This document shows positions 10,857 to 20,131 of a stretch of 64,000 nt of DNA, piece by piece (position 1 is the first letter of the stretch; each line of letters begins with the position of its first letter). The notes under the pieces are model-generated. The model made no database searches and had not been told where the DNA came from. It was given only the letters and a program-made list of their open reading frames with translations. Source of the stretch: Thermoleophilia bacterium. Lineage in GTDB: Bacteria > Actinomycetota > Thermoleophilia > Gaiellales > SKUG01. Both the position numbers and the translations under genes were made by a program. Location: NCBI GenBank assembly GCA_025964555.1, contig JAOPYQ010000034.1, positions 30,350-94,349 on the forward strand, given 5' to 3'.

Positions 10857-10884
10857 GTGCGCTAGGCCGTTCGGCCCGTAGCAC
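10857..10884 (+). terminator. Terminator-like hairpin after the HtrA gene
   Basis: GGCC/GGCC pairs around the loop GTTC, with an outer GTGC/GCAC stem separated by a four-base internal loop. It starts 14 bases after the stop codon. The shape fits a terminator but there is no T-tract. The remaining intergenic DNA to 11,111 shows no gene I can support. Confidence 0.4.
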
Positions 10885-11111
10885 ACATCGGGTTTCAATT
10901 GACTACCTAGTCATGCGCCGCTCCGGTCGGTAGCATTTCCGAACGCGCTCCTCCCCGACGCGCGCATCGTCCGGCTTCCCCGCGTGAATTCACGCACAGG
11001 TCGTTTCGGTGCCACGCACCACGGGGAACTAGCGCGGTGGGCGCCCGTTGGGCGGACCGGTCGACCCACGACCGGTCATGGTAGGTGTGTGATGGAAGGT
11101 GAGTGCGACAG

Positions 11112-11561
11112 GTGACGACGTCAGAGGCACATGAGCGGGTCAGCCTCGAGATCCCGCCGAAGCCGCAGTTCGTGTCACTCTGCCGTCTCGCGCTCACGGC
11201 GATCTGTCGCGAGCACCGCTTCACCGACGACGACATCGCCGACCTGAAGCTGGCGATCACCGAGGCGTGTTCCAACTCCATCCGTCACGCCTACGACGAA
11301 TCCGGCCTGGAGGCGAACGCCTCGAAGGTCTACGTCACCTACGAGATGCAGGGCGATCGCCTCGTCGTCATCGTCCGCGACCACGGTCGCGGCTTCGAGT
11401 ACGAGGGCGCGAACACCGACGACCTGCCCGAAGGCGGGCTCGGTATCTCGATCATCAGGGCCGTCTGTGACGAGTTCGAGGTGCTGTCGCTCGACGGTGA
11501 CCAGCCGGGCGCCGCGCTGCGCCTGGTCAAGCTGCGATCCGTCGCCGAGACCGCTGCCTGA
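11112..11561 (+). CDS. RsbW-like anti-sigma factor / serine kinase (GHKL ATPase)
   Basis: This small single-domain ATPase (149 residues from GTG 11112) of the RsbW/SpoIIAB family binds an alternative sigma factor or phosphorylates an anti-anti-sigma protein. The GHKL motifs are in order: the N box in ITEACSNSIRHAY, G1 in VRDHGRGFEY, and a GGLGISII lid segment. It has no membrane or sensor domain. GGAAGGTGA at 11094-11102 supports the GTG at 11112; the in-frame GTG at 11103 would lie on that site. No partner gene is adjacent, so its sigma target lies elsewhere. Confidence 0.85.
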   Translation: MTTSEAHERVSLEIPPKPQFVSLCRLALTAICREHRFTDDDIADLKLAITEACSNSIRHAYDESGLEANASKVYVTYEMQGDRLVVIVRDHGRGFEYEGANTDDLPEGGLGISIIRAVCDEFEVLSLDGDQPGAALRLVKLRSVAETAA

Positions 11562-11622
11562 GGCTGTTCCTCGCCGCGGAATTCGCGTGAGTGATCCGCC
11601 GCCGAGCGGGTAGACGCGCGGC

Positions 11623-11655
11623 ATGACCGCGATCTCGTACACACGCAAGGACTGA
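11623..11655 (+). CDS. Possible 10-residue leader peptide before otsA
   Basis: An ATG at 11623 opens a frame encoding MTAISYTRKD, whose TGA overlaps the otsA ATG by one base (TGATG). The overlap suggests translational coupling. It has no ribosome-binding site of its own and may be chance. Confidence 0.25.
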   Translation: MTAISYTRKD

Positions 11656-13184
11656 TGGACAGCGACGCACGCCACAAGCTGCTCGTCGCGTCGAATCGCG
11701 GGCCAGTCACCTTCCGGGTCGCCGACGGCGGCGAATTCGTCGCCCGACGCGGCGGCGGCGGTCTCGTCACCGCGCTCGGCGGCCTCGCGCGAGTGCACGA
11801 CGTGACGTGGCTCTCCCACGTGATGGGCGAGGGCGACGAGGCGATGAGCGACTCCGTCGGCGGGGGGAGCTTCGAGGAGCACGCGCGCGGCGGCGGCGGA
11901 TACCAGCTGCGCCTCGTCGGTCGAGCCGACGCGACCTACGAGCGTCACTACCTGGAGATCGCCAATCCCCTGCTGTGGTTCCTGCAGCACCGCCTGTACG
12001 GGTTCGGCTGGGACCCGACCATCGATCGCGCCACGCACGGTGCGTGGGGCTGCTACCGAGGGGTCAACCAGCGCCTCGCGGACGCGCTCGCCGACGAGCT
12101 CGCGCTCGCCGACCCGAACGACCCCCCGTTCGTGATGGTGCACGACTACCACCTCTTCCTGGTGCCCGGCATGCTGCACGAGCGCCTGCGCGAGCGGCCG
12201 GAGCAGCGCCAGCCCTTCGTGCAGTTCTTCCTGCACATCCCGTGGCCCGACCCGGGCGCCTGGCGGGCCTTGCCGCGCGCGTGGGCGCGCGACGTGTGCG
12301 AGAGCCTGCTCGCCTGCGACGTGATCGGCTTCCAGACGCACCGCGACGCCGAGAACTTCCTGCGCACGGTCCATCACTTCCTCGGCGCGAGCGTCGAGTT
12401 CCGCACAGGGGCGGTGCGCTACATGGGCGCGCTCACGCGCGTTCGCACCTATCCGATCTCGGTGGCCGTCGACGAGTTCGAGGAACATGCCGCGAGCGCG
12501 ACGGTCGAGCGGCTGCGCACCCGCATCGCCGAGATGCGACCGAAGACAGACGATGGCGACGGCAAGCTCATCGTCCGCGTCGACCGCACCGACCCGTCCA
12601 AGAACATCGTACGCGGCTTCCGCGCCTACTCGCTGCTGCTCGAGGAGCACCCCGAGCTGCACGGCAAGGTCTCGATGTTCTGCCAGCTCGACCCGTCGCG
12701 TCAGGACATCGCCGCCTACATCGACTACCTCGCGCAGGTGAAGGCCGCCGCAACCGCGGTCAACCACCGATTCGCGACGTCGACGTGGACGCCCCTGCAC
12801 GTCAACCTCGACTCCAACTTCCAGGCCGGTGTCGCGGCATATCGCGAGTACGACGTGCTCTTCGTCAATCCGGTCGCGGACGGCATGAACCTCGTCAGCA
12901 AGGAAGGGCCGCTCGTCAACGAGCGTGACGGCGTCGTGGTGTTGAGCGACCAGGCAGGCTCCTACAACGAGCTCGGACCTCATGTGGTGAGCGTCAACCC
13001 GTTCGACGTGTCGCAGCAGGCCGAAGCGCTCCTCGAGGCGCTGCGCATGCCGGCGCCCGAGCGACACGAGCGTGCCGAAGCGATGCGGCGCCAGGTCGTC
13101 GAGCACGACGTGCGCGACTGGATGCAGGCGCAGCTCGACGACATCCACGCGCTCCAGTCGGGCGCGCCGCTGGTGGTGCGGTGA
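11655..13184 (+). CDS. otsA: Trehalose-6-phosphate synthase (GT20)
   Basis: This enzyme joins a nucleotide-activated glucose to glucose-6-phosphate to make trehalose-6-phosphate, the first step of stress trehalose synthesis. The protein has 509 residues, the usual single-domain OtsA length. Seen in order: the N-terminal RGGGGLVTALGG loop, HDYHLFLVPG, FFLHIPWPD, the acceptor-side FQTHRDAENFL, the donor-site RVDRTDPSKNI, and the C-terminal NPVADGMNLVSKEG. A short AAGG at 11647-11650 precedes the ATG. No otsB phosphatase is adjacent. The GTG of the next gene overlaps the stop codon, so the two are probably cotranscribed. Confidence 0.95.
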   Translation: MDSDARHKLLVASNRGPVTFRVADGGEFVARRGGGGLVTALGGLARVHDVTWLSHVMGEGDEAMSDSVGGGSFEEHARGGGGYQLRLVGRADATYERHYLEIANPLLWFLQHRLYGFGWDPTIDRATHGAWGCYRGVNQRLADALADELALADPNDPPFVMVHDYHLFLVPGMLHERLRERPEQRQPFVQFFLHIPWPDPGAWRALPRAWARDVCESLLACDVIGFQTHRDAENFLRTVHHFLGASVEFRTGAVRYMGALTRVRTYPISVAVDEFEEHAASATVERLRTRIAEMRPKTDDGDGKLIVRVDRTDPSKNIVRGFRAYSLLLEEHPELHGKVSMFCQLDPSRQDIAAYIDYLAQVKAAATAVNHRFATSTWTPLHVNLDSNFQAGVAAYREYDVLFVNPVADGMNLVSKEGPLVNERDGVVVLSDQAGSYNELGPHVVSVNPFDVSQQAEALLEALRMPAPERHERAEAMRRQVVEHDVRDWMQAQLDDIHALQSGAPLVVR

Positions 13185-13813
13185 ACGACCACGACAGCGA
13201 GTTCGACGGCCCGCTCGCCGGCGATCACGCCGACGGTCCGGTGCCGCGGTCGTGGCAGCCACACCCGTGGTGGGCGTGGCACCTCGCCGGACTTGCGCTG
13301 GGCACGGCAGTGCTGGTCGGCGGAGGCGTTGCGCTGTCGCACGCGCAGTTCGGCACGAGCCTGCGCGCGCGCGCGTGTGACCTGTCGCCGGTCGGCGGCC
13401 TGCTGCTGCTCGTGGCGGGCGCACTGCTGGTGACCGTCGCCATGCAGCTTGCACGGCTGCAGCACCCGTCAGCGGTCGTGGGACTCGAGTGGCGGGGCGC
13501 GGCGTTCGCGCTCCCGGTGCCGCTGGTGTTGCTGGCAGCGACGCTGCCGGGTCTGCTGGGCTGTTCGCTCGGCAGGGACATCGCCGCGGTCGGCACGATT
13601 GGTGACGCGCTCGTCGGCGCGCCCGGCATCACCCTCGCAGGAGCTGCTGCCGCGCTGGTCGGCGTCGCGCTCGGGTCGGTCGTGCACGTGACATGGCTCG
13701 CACCGGTGTTCGGGCTGATCGAGGAACCGCCCGGCATCGTCGAGCTGGCGATGCAGGAAGCCGAGGCGCTCGAGTCGGATGCCGCCTCGCAGCGCTTCCA
13801 TGGCGTCGACTGA
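13181..13813 (+). CDS. Membrane protein of unknown function
   Basis: This 210-residue protein starts at a GTG overlapping the otsA stop by four bases. It has four predicted membrane segments (about 30-50, 70-88, 108-128 and 148-172), an acidic N-terminal tail and an acidic C-terminal tail. I recognise no family motif. Two cysteines (ARACDLS and GCSLGRD) face the same side in a simple topology and could pair. Coupling to otsA hints at stress or osmotic function, an inference only. Confidence 0.7.
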   Translation: MNDHDSEFDGPLAGDHADGPVPRSWQPHPWWAWHLAGLALGTAVLVGGGVALSHAQFGTSLRARACDLSPVGGLLLLVAGALLVTVAMQLARLQHPSAVVGLEWRGAAFALPVPLVLLAATLPGLLGCSLGRDIAAVGTIGDALVGAPGITLAGAAAALVGVALGSVVHVTWLAPVFGLIEEPPGIVELAMQEAEALESDAASQRFHGVD

Positions 13814-13819
13814 CATTCG

Positions 13820-16252
13820 CTATGGCGCGATGACTCCGAACTCGACCTGGGCGATGTAGGCGCCAGGCGGCTGCGCCGGCCCGGTGCGCATGCCCCAGCG
13901 CAGGTTGGCGGTCGAATTGATCCCGGTCCCGGTCGTGGTGGCGATCTGGTCCCAGCTGATGGGGATGTCGTTCCAGTTCGCATTCACCGCAGAGGAGCAG
14001 GTGCCGCCGGCGTCGGTCCACGTCGGCGTGAGCGAGGCGCCACTCCGCAGGCATGCTCCGAAGGCCGTCGAGCCCGTCCCCAGCGTGTTGGTGGTGCCGT
14101 TGACGTCGGGGAGCGAGTTCGTCGGGACCACTCGCATGACGACGTTGGAGGTACCTACTCCCACGGCACGATTCTGGTCGAGCGCGACGAGCCGAATCAC
14201 GTGATTCTGAGGTCGGGTCGTCGAGATCTGCGTCCATGTCGCTCCGCCGTCGGTGGTACGGAAGATCCAGACTTCCGACAGCACCCAGGCAACGTCCTTA
14301 CTCAACGCGGTGGGCACCCGGAAGAAGCCGCCGCCGATCGGATCGGTCAGCCGTGTCCAGGTGACGCCGTCGTCGATCGATCGCCAGACTTCCGCGTTCG
14401 ATGGCTGGGCACGCGTCGTGGTGACCCAGATGCTGTGGTCTGACGCGACGCTCACTCCAGTGAGACCAAAGGACGCGCCGGTCGCCCGCGTCGTCCACGT
14501 CACGCCGCGGTCCGTAGACACGACGACGGCCGCGCCGCTGATCGTTCCGACGAACGTCTGGTCGTCCCCGGTCGAGATGTCCCCGATCGATGACGCCGTG
14601 CCACTGGTGACGGCACTCCAGGTCACGCCACCGTCGGTCGACCTGCGCAGGACCCCCGCTGTCGCTGCCGCAATGATGACGTCGCCATCCGCCGTGGTGA
14701 CGGCATTGAAGCTCTGGGTGGTGCCTGACGTTCGCGCGACCCACGTGGCACCTCCATCGCTGGTGGTGCTGATCAGCCCGCCCGCTCCGACCACCACGAC
14801 GAGTTCATCGGCAACGACGACGTCGTTGGCGGAACCCATCCCGGGAATCGTTCCGATCCAGTCCCATGTCGCCCCAGCGTCGAGGGTGTGGGCCGCACGC
14901 CCGAACCGTCCGACGATCCATGCGTCGTTGCCCGAACCGGAGCCGCGGGCGACGGCCTGCCAGAACGGTTTCCCTGCGTTGACCACCCCCCAGGTCGAGC
15001 CGCCGTCGCTCGAACGCGTCGTCATCTCGCTCTGTCCTGCGGCGAGGATGTCGCCCGGAGCGTGCCACTCGATCGTCCCGATGTGGCTGACGCCGGTCTG
15101 CGTCAGGGATCGAGCCGTCCATGTCGCGCCCCCATCCGAGGTGTACGCCACGTTGCCGTTGGAATCGGCAACGATGACATCCGTGTCCGAGCGCGCGTCG
15201 AACCTCTGCGCGTTGTCGCCACCGCGACGCTGGACGAAGCTCGCCGCACCATCGATCGACCGCCATGTCCCGGAGTTCGCCTTCACCCAGAGCACATTCG
15301 TGCTGGTCCACTCGAGGTCGCTGATGGCCACGGAAGCGGGCAGGGCTCCGCTGACATCCGTCCAGGTCGCACCGCCGTCGGAGGTGAGCCAGAGCATCGT
15401 GGCGCCGGTGTAGGCGTCGAATCCTCCGGCCACCGCGTGTGTGGCGTCCAAGGCGTCGAAGGCAGCGAGGTTGAGCGGACTGACGATGGTGAGTGTGGTG
15501 GACCACGACGCGCCACCATTTGCCGTCCGGATGATCCGGTTGTTGCCGTTCGCCCAGACGACGTTGTCGTCGATCGCCACGACCTGGTTCGCGCTGTTGA
15601 ATCCGGCGACGGTCGCTTGGGAGTTCCAGGAGCTGCCTCCGTCAACGGACCTGCGTATGCCGAACGTTCCTCCCGCCCAGAGGCGGGAGGAACTGCCAGC
15701 CGAGATCGCCGTCGCCCGGCCAGTCACGCCAACGTCACCGATCGTCCAGGTCACGCCACCGTCGGTGCTCGCCGCGATCGGCGCTTTCTCGGTGTTGAAC
15801 GCCGGAGTTCCTGCCAGAAACAACTTGGACCCGTCGGGGAGTGGATCGGCGTCGTTCCACACCAAGGCACTCTGCACGAGCTCCGACTGGTTGGTCGTAC
15901 GCTCCATCGCGTCGCCCAGCGTGTCCAACTGGCGTGTCCTCAGCTGGGCTACCGCGTTTGAGGACCCGAAGCCGATGGCGCAGTCTGCGCCGGTCACGAC
16001 GGTGGTCGCGGAGGGCACGATTCCGAATGTCGTAGCCGCTCCGCTGCATCCCGACACATCTATGCTCGTGCTCGTCAGGACGGTGGCACCCACGACCGTA
16101 CCGCTCGCCGCTCCGCGTGCGAGGCCGGCGGCGCTCGCGAGCAGCGCGAGCAGGCCGAGGCAGGCGACGAGTGGGAGGACGCGAATTCGCACCCGGTGCC
16201 ATCGGTGCCACGTCAGATCCGCTTGAGGGATCCGACGCTCCTCGTACCACAT
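13820..16252 (-). CDS. Secreted BNR/Ycf48-like beta-propeller repeat protein (paralog A)
   Basis: This 810-residue exported protein has a signal segment (about 24-48) followed by about 14 repeats carrying the Asp-box-like core DGGATW (variants DGGSSW, DRGVTW), as in BNR/sialidase and Ycf48-type propellers. The function is unknown; such proteins usually act as binding scaffolds. A C-terminal domain contains STAFGACLRSG and ends PPGAYIAQVEFGVIAP. The same N- and C-terminal domains occur in the gene at 60795-63230, so the two are paralogs. The start is uncertain: ATG 16252 or GTG 16192, the latter still before the signal helix. It diverges from ubiA with only about 40 bp between them. Confidence 0.85.
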   Translation of the reverse strand: MWYEERRIPQADLTWHRWHRVRIRVLPLVACLGLLALLASAAGLARGAASGTVVGATVLTSTSIDVSGCSGAATTFGIVPSATTVVTGADCAIGFGSSNAVAQLRTRQLDTLGDAMERTTNQSELVQSALVWNDADPLPDGSKLFLAGTPAFNTEKAPIAASTDGGVTWTIGDVGVTGRATAISAGSSSRLWAGGTFGIRRSVDGGSSWNSQATVAGFNSANQVVAIDDNVVWANGNNRIIRTANGGASWSTTLTIVSPLNLAAFDALDATHAVAGGFDAYTGATMLWLTSDGGATWTDVSGALPASVAISDLEWTSTNVLWVKANSGTWRSIDGAASFVQRRGGDNAQRFDARSDTDVIVADSNGNVAYTSDGGATWTARSLTQTGVSHIGTIEWHAPGDILAAGQSEMTTRSSDGGSTWGVVNAGKPFWQAVARGSGSGNDAWIVGRFGRAAHTLDAGATWDWIGTIPGMGSANDVVVADELVVVVGAGGLISTTSDGGATWVARTSGTTQSFNAVTTADGDVIIAAATAGVLRRSTDGGVTWSAVTSGTASSIGDISTGDDQTFVGTISGAAVVVSTDRGVTWTTRATGASFGLTGVSVASDHSIWVTTTRAQPSNAEVWRSIDDGVTWTRLTDPIGGGFFRVPTALSKDVAWVLSEVWIFRTTDGGATWTQISTTRPQNHVIRLVALDQNRAVGVGTSNVVMRVVPTNSLPDVNGTTNTLGTGSTAFGACLRSGASLTPTWTDAGGTCSSAVNANWNDIPISWDQIATTTGTGINSTANLRWGMRTGPAQPPGAYIAQVEFGVIAP

Positions 16253-16282
16253 GATCCGACCCGATTCGGCAAGCGAGATGGG

Positions 16283-16288
16283 TAGTCT
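16283..16288 (+). promoter_or_regulatory. -10 element of a leaderless ubiA transcript
   Basis: TAGTCT lies seven bases before the ATG at 16296, placing the transcription start at the initiation codon. This supports 16296 rather than 16278 as the start. Confidence 0.4.
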
Positions 16289-16295
16289 TCAGCTG

Positions 16296-17159
16296 ATGCG
16301 CACGCTCCGGACCCTCGCCAGCCTCGTCAAGTTCGAACACACGGTCTTCGCGCTGCCGTTCGCCTACGCCGGGATGGTGCTCGGCGCCTCCGCCGCCGAC
16401 GTCGACATCACAGTGTCGGTGGTGGTCTGGATCACGCTCGCGATGGTGGGGGCACGCACGCTCGCGATGGCGCTCAACCGGGTCATCGACGCCGAGATCG
16501 ACGCGCGCAATCCACGTACCGCGATCCGGGAGATCCCGACGGGCAAGGTCTCGCGTGCCCAGGTCTGGCTGCTGTGCGCGGCGTCGCTCGTGCTGCTCGT
16601 CGCGTCCACGTTCCAGCTCGACCCGATCACGCGCGTGCTGTGGCCGATCCCGGTCGCGCTGTTCGTGCTGTATCCCTATACGAAGCGCTTCACGTGGCTC
16701 TGCCATCTGGTGCTCGGCCTGTCGATCGGCCTCGCGCCACTGGGCGCCTGGCTGGCGACCGGCGCCCCGGGTGACGAACTCGCTCCGTACCTGTTGTGGA
16801 TCGGCATCGCCTGCTGGATCGGTGGCTTCGACGTGATCTACGCCACGGCCGACGTCGAGTTCGACCGAGCCAACGACATCCAGTCGCTGCCAGCCCGGTT
16901 CGGCATCGCTCGCGCGCTCGCAGCCGTGAAGGTCGCCCACGCGATCACGATCGGTGCCTTCTGCGGAGCTGCAGCGCTGCTCGAGCTGGGCATCGTCGCC
17001 TGGATCGGCATCGCGATCGCGGCCGCACTGCTGGCATGGGAGAACTCGATCGTGTCGGCCGATGACCTCTCACGCATCGACCACGCCTTCTTCACCGTCA
17101 ACAGCTGGGTCGGCGTCGCACTCGGCGGCGGCCTGGTCGTCGCCGGCCTGCTGGCCTAA
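16296..17159 (+). CDS. UbiA-family prenyltransferase (likely menaquinone pathway)
   Basis: This integral membrane enzyme transfers a polyprenyl chain to an aromatic acceptor. It has 287 residues and about eight to nine membrane helices. Both Asp-rich motifs are present: NRVIDAEIDARNPRT early, and YATADVEFDRANDIQSLP in the second half, the form seen in 4-hydroxybenzoate prenyltransferases and MqnP-type enzymes of the futalosine menaquinone route. The N-terminus KFEHTVFALPFAYAG is diagnostic. Substrate choice cannot be read from sequence; menaquinone synthesis is likely in an actinobacterium. The in-frame ATG at 16278 is an alternative start. Confidence 0.9.
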   Translation: MRTLRTLASLVKFEHTVFALPFAYAGMVLGASAADVDITVSVVVWITLAMVGARTLAMALNRVIDAEIDARNPRTAIREIPTGKVSRAQVWLLCAASLVLLVASTFQLDPITRVLWPIPVALFVLYPYTKRFTWLCHLVLGLSIGLAPLGAWLATGAPGDELAPYLLWIGIACWIGGFDVIYATADVEFDRANDIQSLPARFGIARALAAVKVAHAITIGAFCGAAALLELGIVAWIGIAIAAALLAWENSIVSADDLSRIDHAFFTVNSWVGVALGGGLVVAGLLA

Positions 17160-17265
17160 CCGCGTCACGGGAGGGTCGGTCCCGCCGGGCCGTCCGCCGG
17201 GCCGCCCGCGGCCACTTCGCCGCGAACTCCCGTCGAACGTTGGCTCATGCACGCGACGAGCGGGC

Positions 17266-18531
17266 ATGCAGCTGTCGGGAGCCCCTCGCATCGAGAAGAC
17301 CATGCCGCCGATCACGCCGTCGGCCGCTCCCGCCACTACACACGCCCCGCTTGACGACGCACCCCCCGCCAAGGGCGTGGTTCCGCTCGACGAGTCGGGG
17401 CTGCCCGTGCGCGGTGCGCCGGATGCCGTCGGCTCGGCCGGCTGGAAGCTCTGGAACGAGAAGACCGCCACGCGCGCGATCATCGATGCGATCGATGGTG
17501 CGAACAAGGTCGTCAACGCGGAGTTCTTCGCGATCACCGACGGCGGCAAGGGAACGTACGTCGTCGATGCGCTGGAGCGCGCCGCCAAGCGTGGCGTCGA
17601 GGTCAACGTCCTCACCGACTCCACGTCGCTGTTCTCGCTGCCCGTTGGTTCGTACATGAGCATGAAGCACCGCATCGAGGACGCGGGCGGCACCGTGTTC
17701 ACCAACGTGCGTGCCCCCATCGTCAAGTCGCGCAAGGACGAGCCCGCGCTGCAGAACGTCAACCACCGCAAGGTCGTCACCGTCGACGGCACGACCGCGT
17801 TCACGGGCGGCGTCAACTACATCCGTCTCGAGGACCACTTCGAGGACTCGATGGTCCAGCTGTCCGGGGTGAGCGCCGCGCGCTTGGCCGCCGACCAGCT
17901 CGATCGCTGGACGCGCGCGAACGGATCCGCCAGCGAGCTGCACCAGCAGACGGTCAAGGACGCACTCGCCGGCGCCTCGCTCGTGTCGAAGGATCCCAAC
18001 GACATGCACGTGCTCGCCAACGCGCCGGAGCAGCAGCGCAATGAGCTCACCGACGCGTACAAGGAGCTCATCCAGAACGCCAAGCAGCGCGTGTGGATCA
18101 GCTCCGCGGGCTACAGCGACCAGGAGCTCATGAACCTCGTCACCGACGCGTCCAAGCGCGGCGTCGACGTGCGGATGGTCACCTCCGGCAAGGCGCCCCT
18201 GGGCCTGCCGATCATCAACTGGGTCGGCCAGTCGCACCTGCGCGAAGCGATGCGCGAAGGTGCCCACGCGGTCGCGATCCCCGGCATCATCCACCGCAAG
18301 GCGCTCATCGCCGACGACGAGGTCGTCTTCTCGAGCTTCAACATGACCGGCCGCTCCAAGGACCACCTCCACGAGGTCGGCCTGCGCACGAAGGATCCCG
18401 AGTTCGTGCGCGCGGTCGCGGACGTCGTCGCCAACGACATGGCGCGCGGCGAGGCGATCGACGTGGAGCGCCGCGACATGGGCGGCAAGGTCGGCGACTT
18501 CATCGCCCAGAAGCTCAAGATGAACTACTGA
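17266..18531 (+). CDS. Phospholipase D-like / cardiolipin synthase-like protein
   Basis: This 421-residue protein of the PLD superfamily has two HKD-type half-sites. The first is NHRKVVTVDGTTAFTGGVN and the second IHRKALIADDEVVFSSFNMT. Each has H and K in HxK spacing and a following acidic residue. The N-terminal 55 residues are Pro/Ala-rich with no clear membrane helix, unlike classical cardiolipin synthases, so a soluble phosphodiesterase or a peripheral lipid enzyme is equally possible. The start is ATG 17266 (alternative ATG 17302, with GAGAAG just upstream). It may be independently transcribed, 106 bp after ubiA. Confidence 0.85.
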   Translation: MQLSGAPRIEKTMPPITPSAAPATTHAPLDDAPPAKGVVPLDESGLPVRGAPDAVGSAGWKLWNEKTATRAIIDAIDGANKVVNAEFFAITDGGKGTYVVDALERAAKRGVEVNVLTDSTSLFSLPVGSYMSMKHRIEDAGGTVFTNVRAPIVKSRKDEPALQNVNHRKVVTVDGTTAFTGGVNYIRLEDHFEDSMVQLSGVSAARLAADQLDRWTRANGSASELHQQTVKDALAGASLVSKDPNDMHVLANAPEQQRNELTDAYKELIQNAKQRVWISSAGYSDQELMNLVTDASKRGVDVRMVTSGKAPLGLPIINWVGQSHLREAMREGAHAVAIPGIIHRKALIADDEVVFSSFNMTGRSKDHLHEVGLRTKDPEFVRAVADVVANDMARGEAIDVERRDMGGKVGDFIAQKLKMNY

Positions 18532-18556
18532 CCGGCACGCAGGTGCGCGGTCAGGG

Positions 18557-20131
18557 TCAGGCAGGCACGACGGGCGCGCTCGCGGCAGCGTGGCGCCACG
18601 GCGATGCCCCCGCGTTGTCAGCCGCACGATCCACGAGCGCATCGACCAGCGCATCGATCGAGGGGTCGACGGCCTCCTGCAGCACGCGGATCCCGGCGGC
18701 GAGCGCGGCGGCCGTCGTCGTCGGACCGATCGTCACGCACGGCGGCACGATCGAGCCGGGCGGCAACATGGAGAAGGCATTTCGGACCGTCGACTCCGAG
18801 GTGAACGTCACGACGTCCGCATCGAGCAGTCCGTCGACCTGCGCCTGCGTCGCCGGCTCCACGACCGTGCGATAGACGGGCGCGAAGAGCACCGTGACGT
18901 CGAGTCCTTCCAGGCCCTCGCGCAGTCGCTCGTCGCCGCGCTCGGCGCGGATGATTGCGCAGGTGGTGCCGAACAGCGGCAGGCGCTGCATCGCCTCGAG
19001 CAGCCCGACCGCGGTGCGCGCCCCGACGGGCGGGATCACGTCGGCCACGATGCCGTGCGTCGCGCACGCATCGGCAGTGCCCTGGCCGACGACCGCGACG
19101 TGCTGCACGTTGCCGAGCGCGCGCGAGTCGAGCCCGCGGTGCGCGAGGCGATCGAAGAACGCGTCGACGCCGGGGCGGCTCGTGAAGACGAGCGAATCCA
19201 CGCTCGACAGGCGATCGATCACCGCATCGAGCGGTGCAGGGTCGAGCAGTTCGGTTCGGATGACCGGCACCTCCACCACGCGCGCGCCCAGGTCGGCCAG
19301 GCGCTCCACCAGGTCCGATGCCTGCGCGCGAGCGCGCGTGACCGCGACCTTCACGTTGAAGAGCGGGCGGCGCTCGAACCAGTCCAGGTGCTCGCGCAGC
19401 TCGACCACGTCGCCGATCACGATGATCGCCGGGGACGCGAGCTGCGCGCGCTGCACCGCGCCCTCGAGCGCGCCGAGCGATGCGGTCACGACGCGCTGCG
19501 TCGCAGTCGTGCCGCGCGAGATCACCGCAGCGGGCGTCGACGGTGACATGCCACCGGCGATGAGCTGCTCGGCGACGTGCCCGACGCGGCGCAGGCCCAT
19601 GAGCAGCACGAGCGTGCCGTCGGTGCGTGCCAGCCACGCGTAGTCCGGATCGCCCTGCCCGTCGCGGCCCGCGGACGCGGTCACGACCGTCACGTGGCGC
19701 GACAGGTCGCGGTGCGTCACCGGGATTCCCGCCGCCGCGCACGCTGCGAATGCACTCGTCACGCCCGGCACGACCTCGAACGGCACGCCCGCAGCTCGAC
19801 AGCGCAGCGCTTCCTCGCCGCCGCGCCCGAACAGGTACGGGTCGCCGCCCTTGACGCGAACCACCGCGCGCCCGGCGAGCGCCTCGCTCACGAGCCGGTC
19901 GTTGATCTCCTCCTGCGGCATCGCGTGATCGCCGGCCGTCTTGCCGACGTCGATGATCTCCGCATCCGCTCGCGCGTGCTCGCGCAGCTCGCGCGGGATG
20001 AGCCGATCCACGAGCAGCACGTCGGCTGACTCCACGAGCTCGAGCGCGCGCCGCGTGACGAGTCCCTCGTTGCCGGGTCCCGCACCCACGAGGTAGACGG
20101 TGCCGGGTCGAGCTGCGTGCGTCGCGCTCAT
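18557..20131 (-). CDS. cobA/hemD: Uroporphyrinogen-III C-methyltransferase / uroporphyrinogen-III synthase fusion
   Basis: This fused enzyme has 524 residues. The N-terminal half (about 8-245) is a SAM-dependent methyltransferase with VGAGPGNEGLVTRRAL, RLIPRELR, VRVKGGDPYLFGRGGEE and GIPVTHRDLS, converting uroporphyrinogen III to precorrin-2 for siroheme or cobalamin. The C-terminal half (about 255-510) is HemD, which cyclizes hydroxymethylbilane, with VFTSRPGVDAFFDRL and VTFTSESTVRNAF. The fusion is common in Gram-positive lineages and sits at the heme/siroheme branch point. Its ATG overlaps the hemC stop (ATGA). It is the last gene of the ccm-hem run and is convergent with the PLD-like gene. 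Confidence 0.94.
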   Translation of the reverse strand: MSATHAARPGTVYLVGAGPGNEGLVTRRALELVESADVLLVDRLIPRELREHARADAEIIDVGKTAGDHAMPQEEINDRLVSEALAGRAVVRVKGGDPYLFGRGGEEALRCRAAGVPFEVVPGVTSAFAACAAAGIPVTHRDLSRHVTVVTASAGRDGQGDPDYAWLARTDGTLVLLMGLRRVGHVAEQLIAGGMSPSTPAAVISRGTTATQRVVTASLGALEGAVQRAQLASPAIIVIGDVVELREHLDWFERRPLFNVKVAVTRARAQASDLVERLADLGARVVEVPVIRTELLDPAPLDAVIDRLSSVDSLVFTSRPGVDAFFDRLAHRGLDSRALGNVQHVAVVGQGTADACATHGIVADVIPPVGARTAVGLLEAMQRLPLFGTTCAIIRAERGDERLREGLEGLDVTVLFAPVYRTVVEPATQAQVDGLLDADVVTFTSESTVRNAFSMLPPGSIVPPCVTIGPTTTAAALAAGIRVLQEAVDPSIDALVDALVDRAADNAGASPWRHAAASAPVVPA

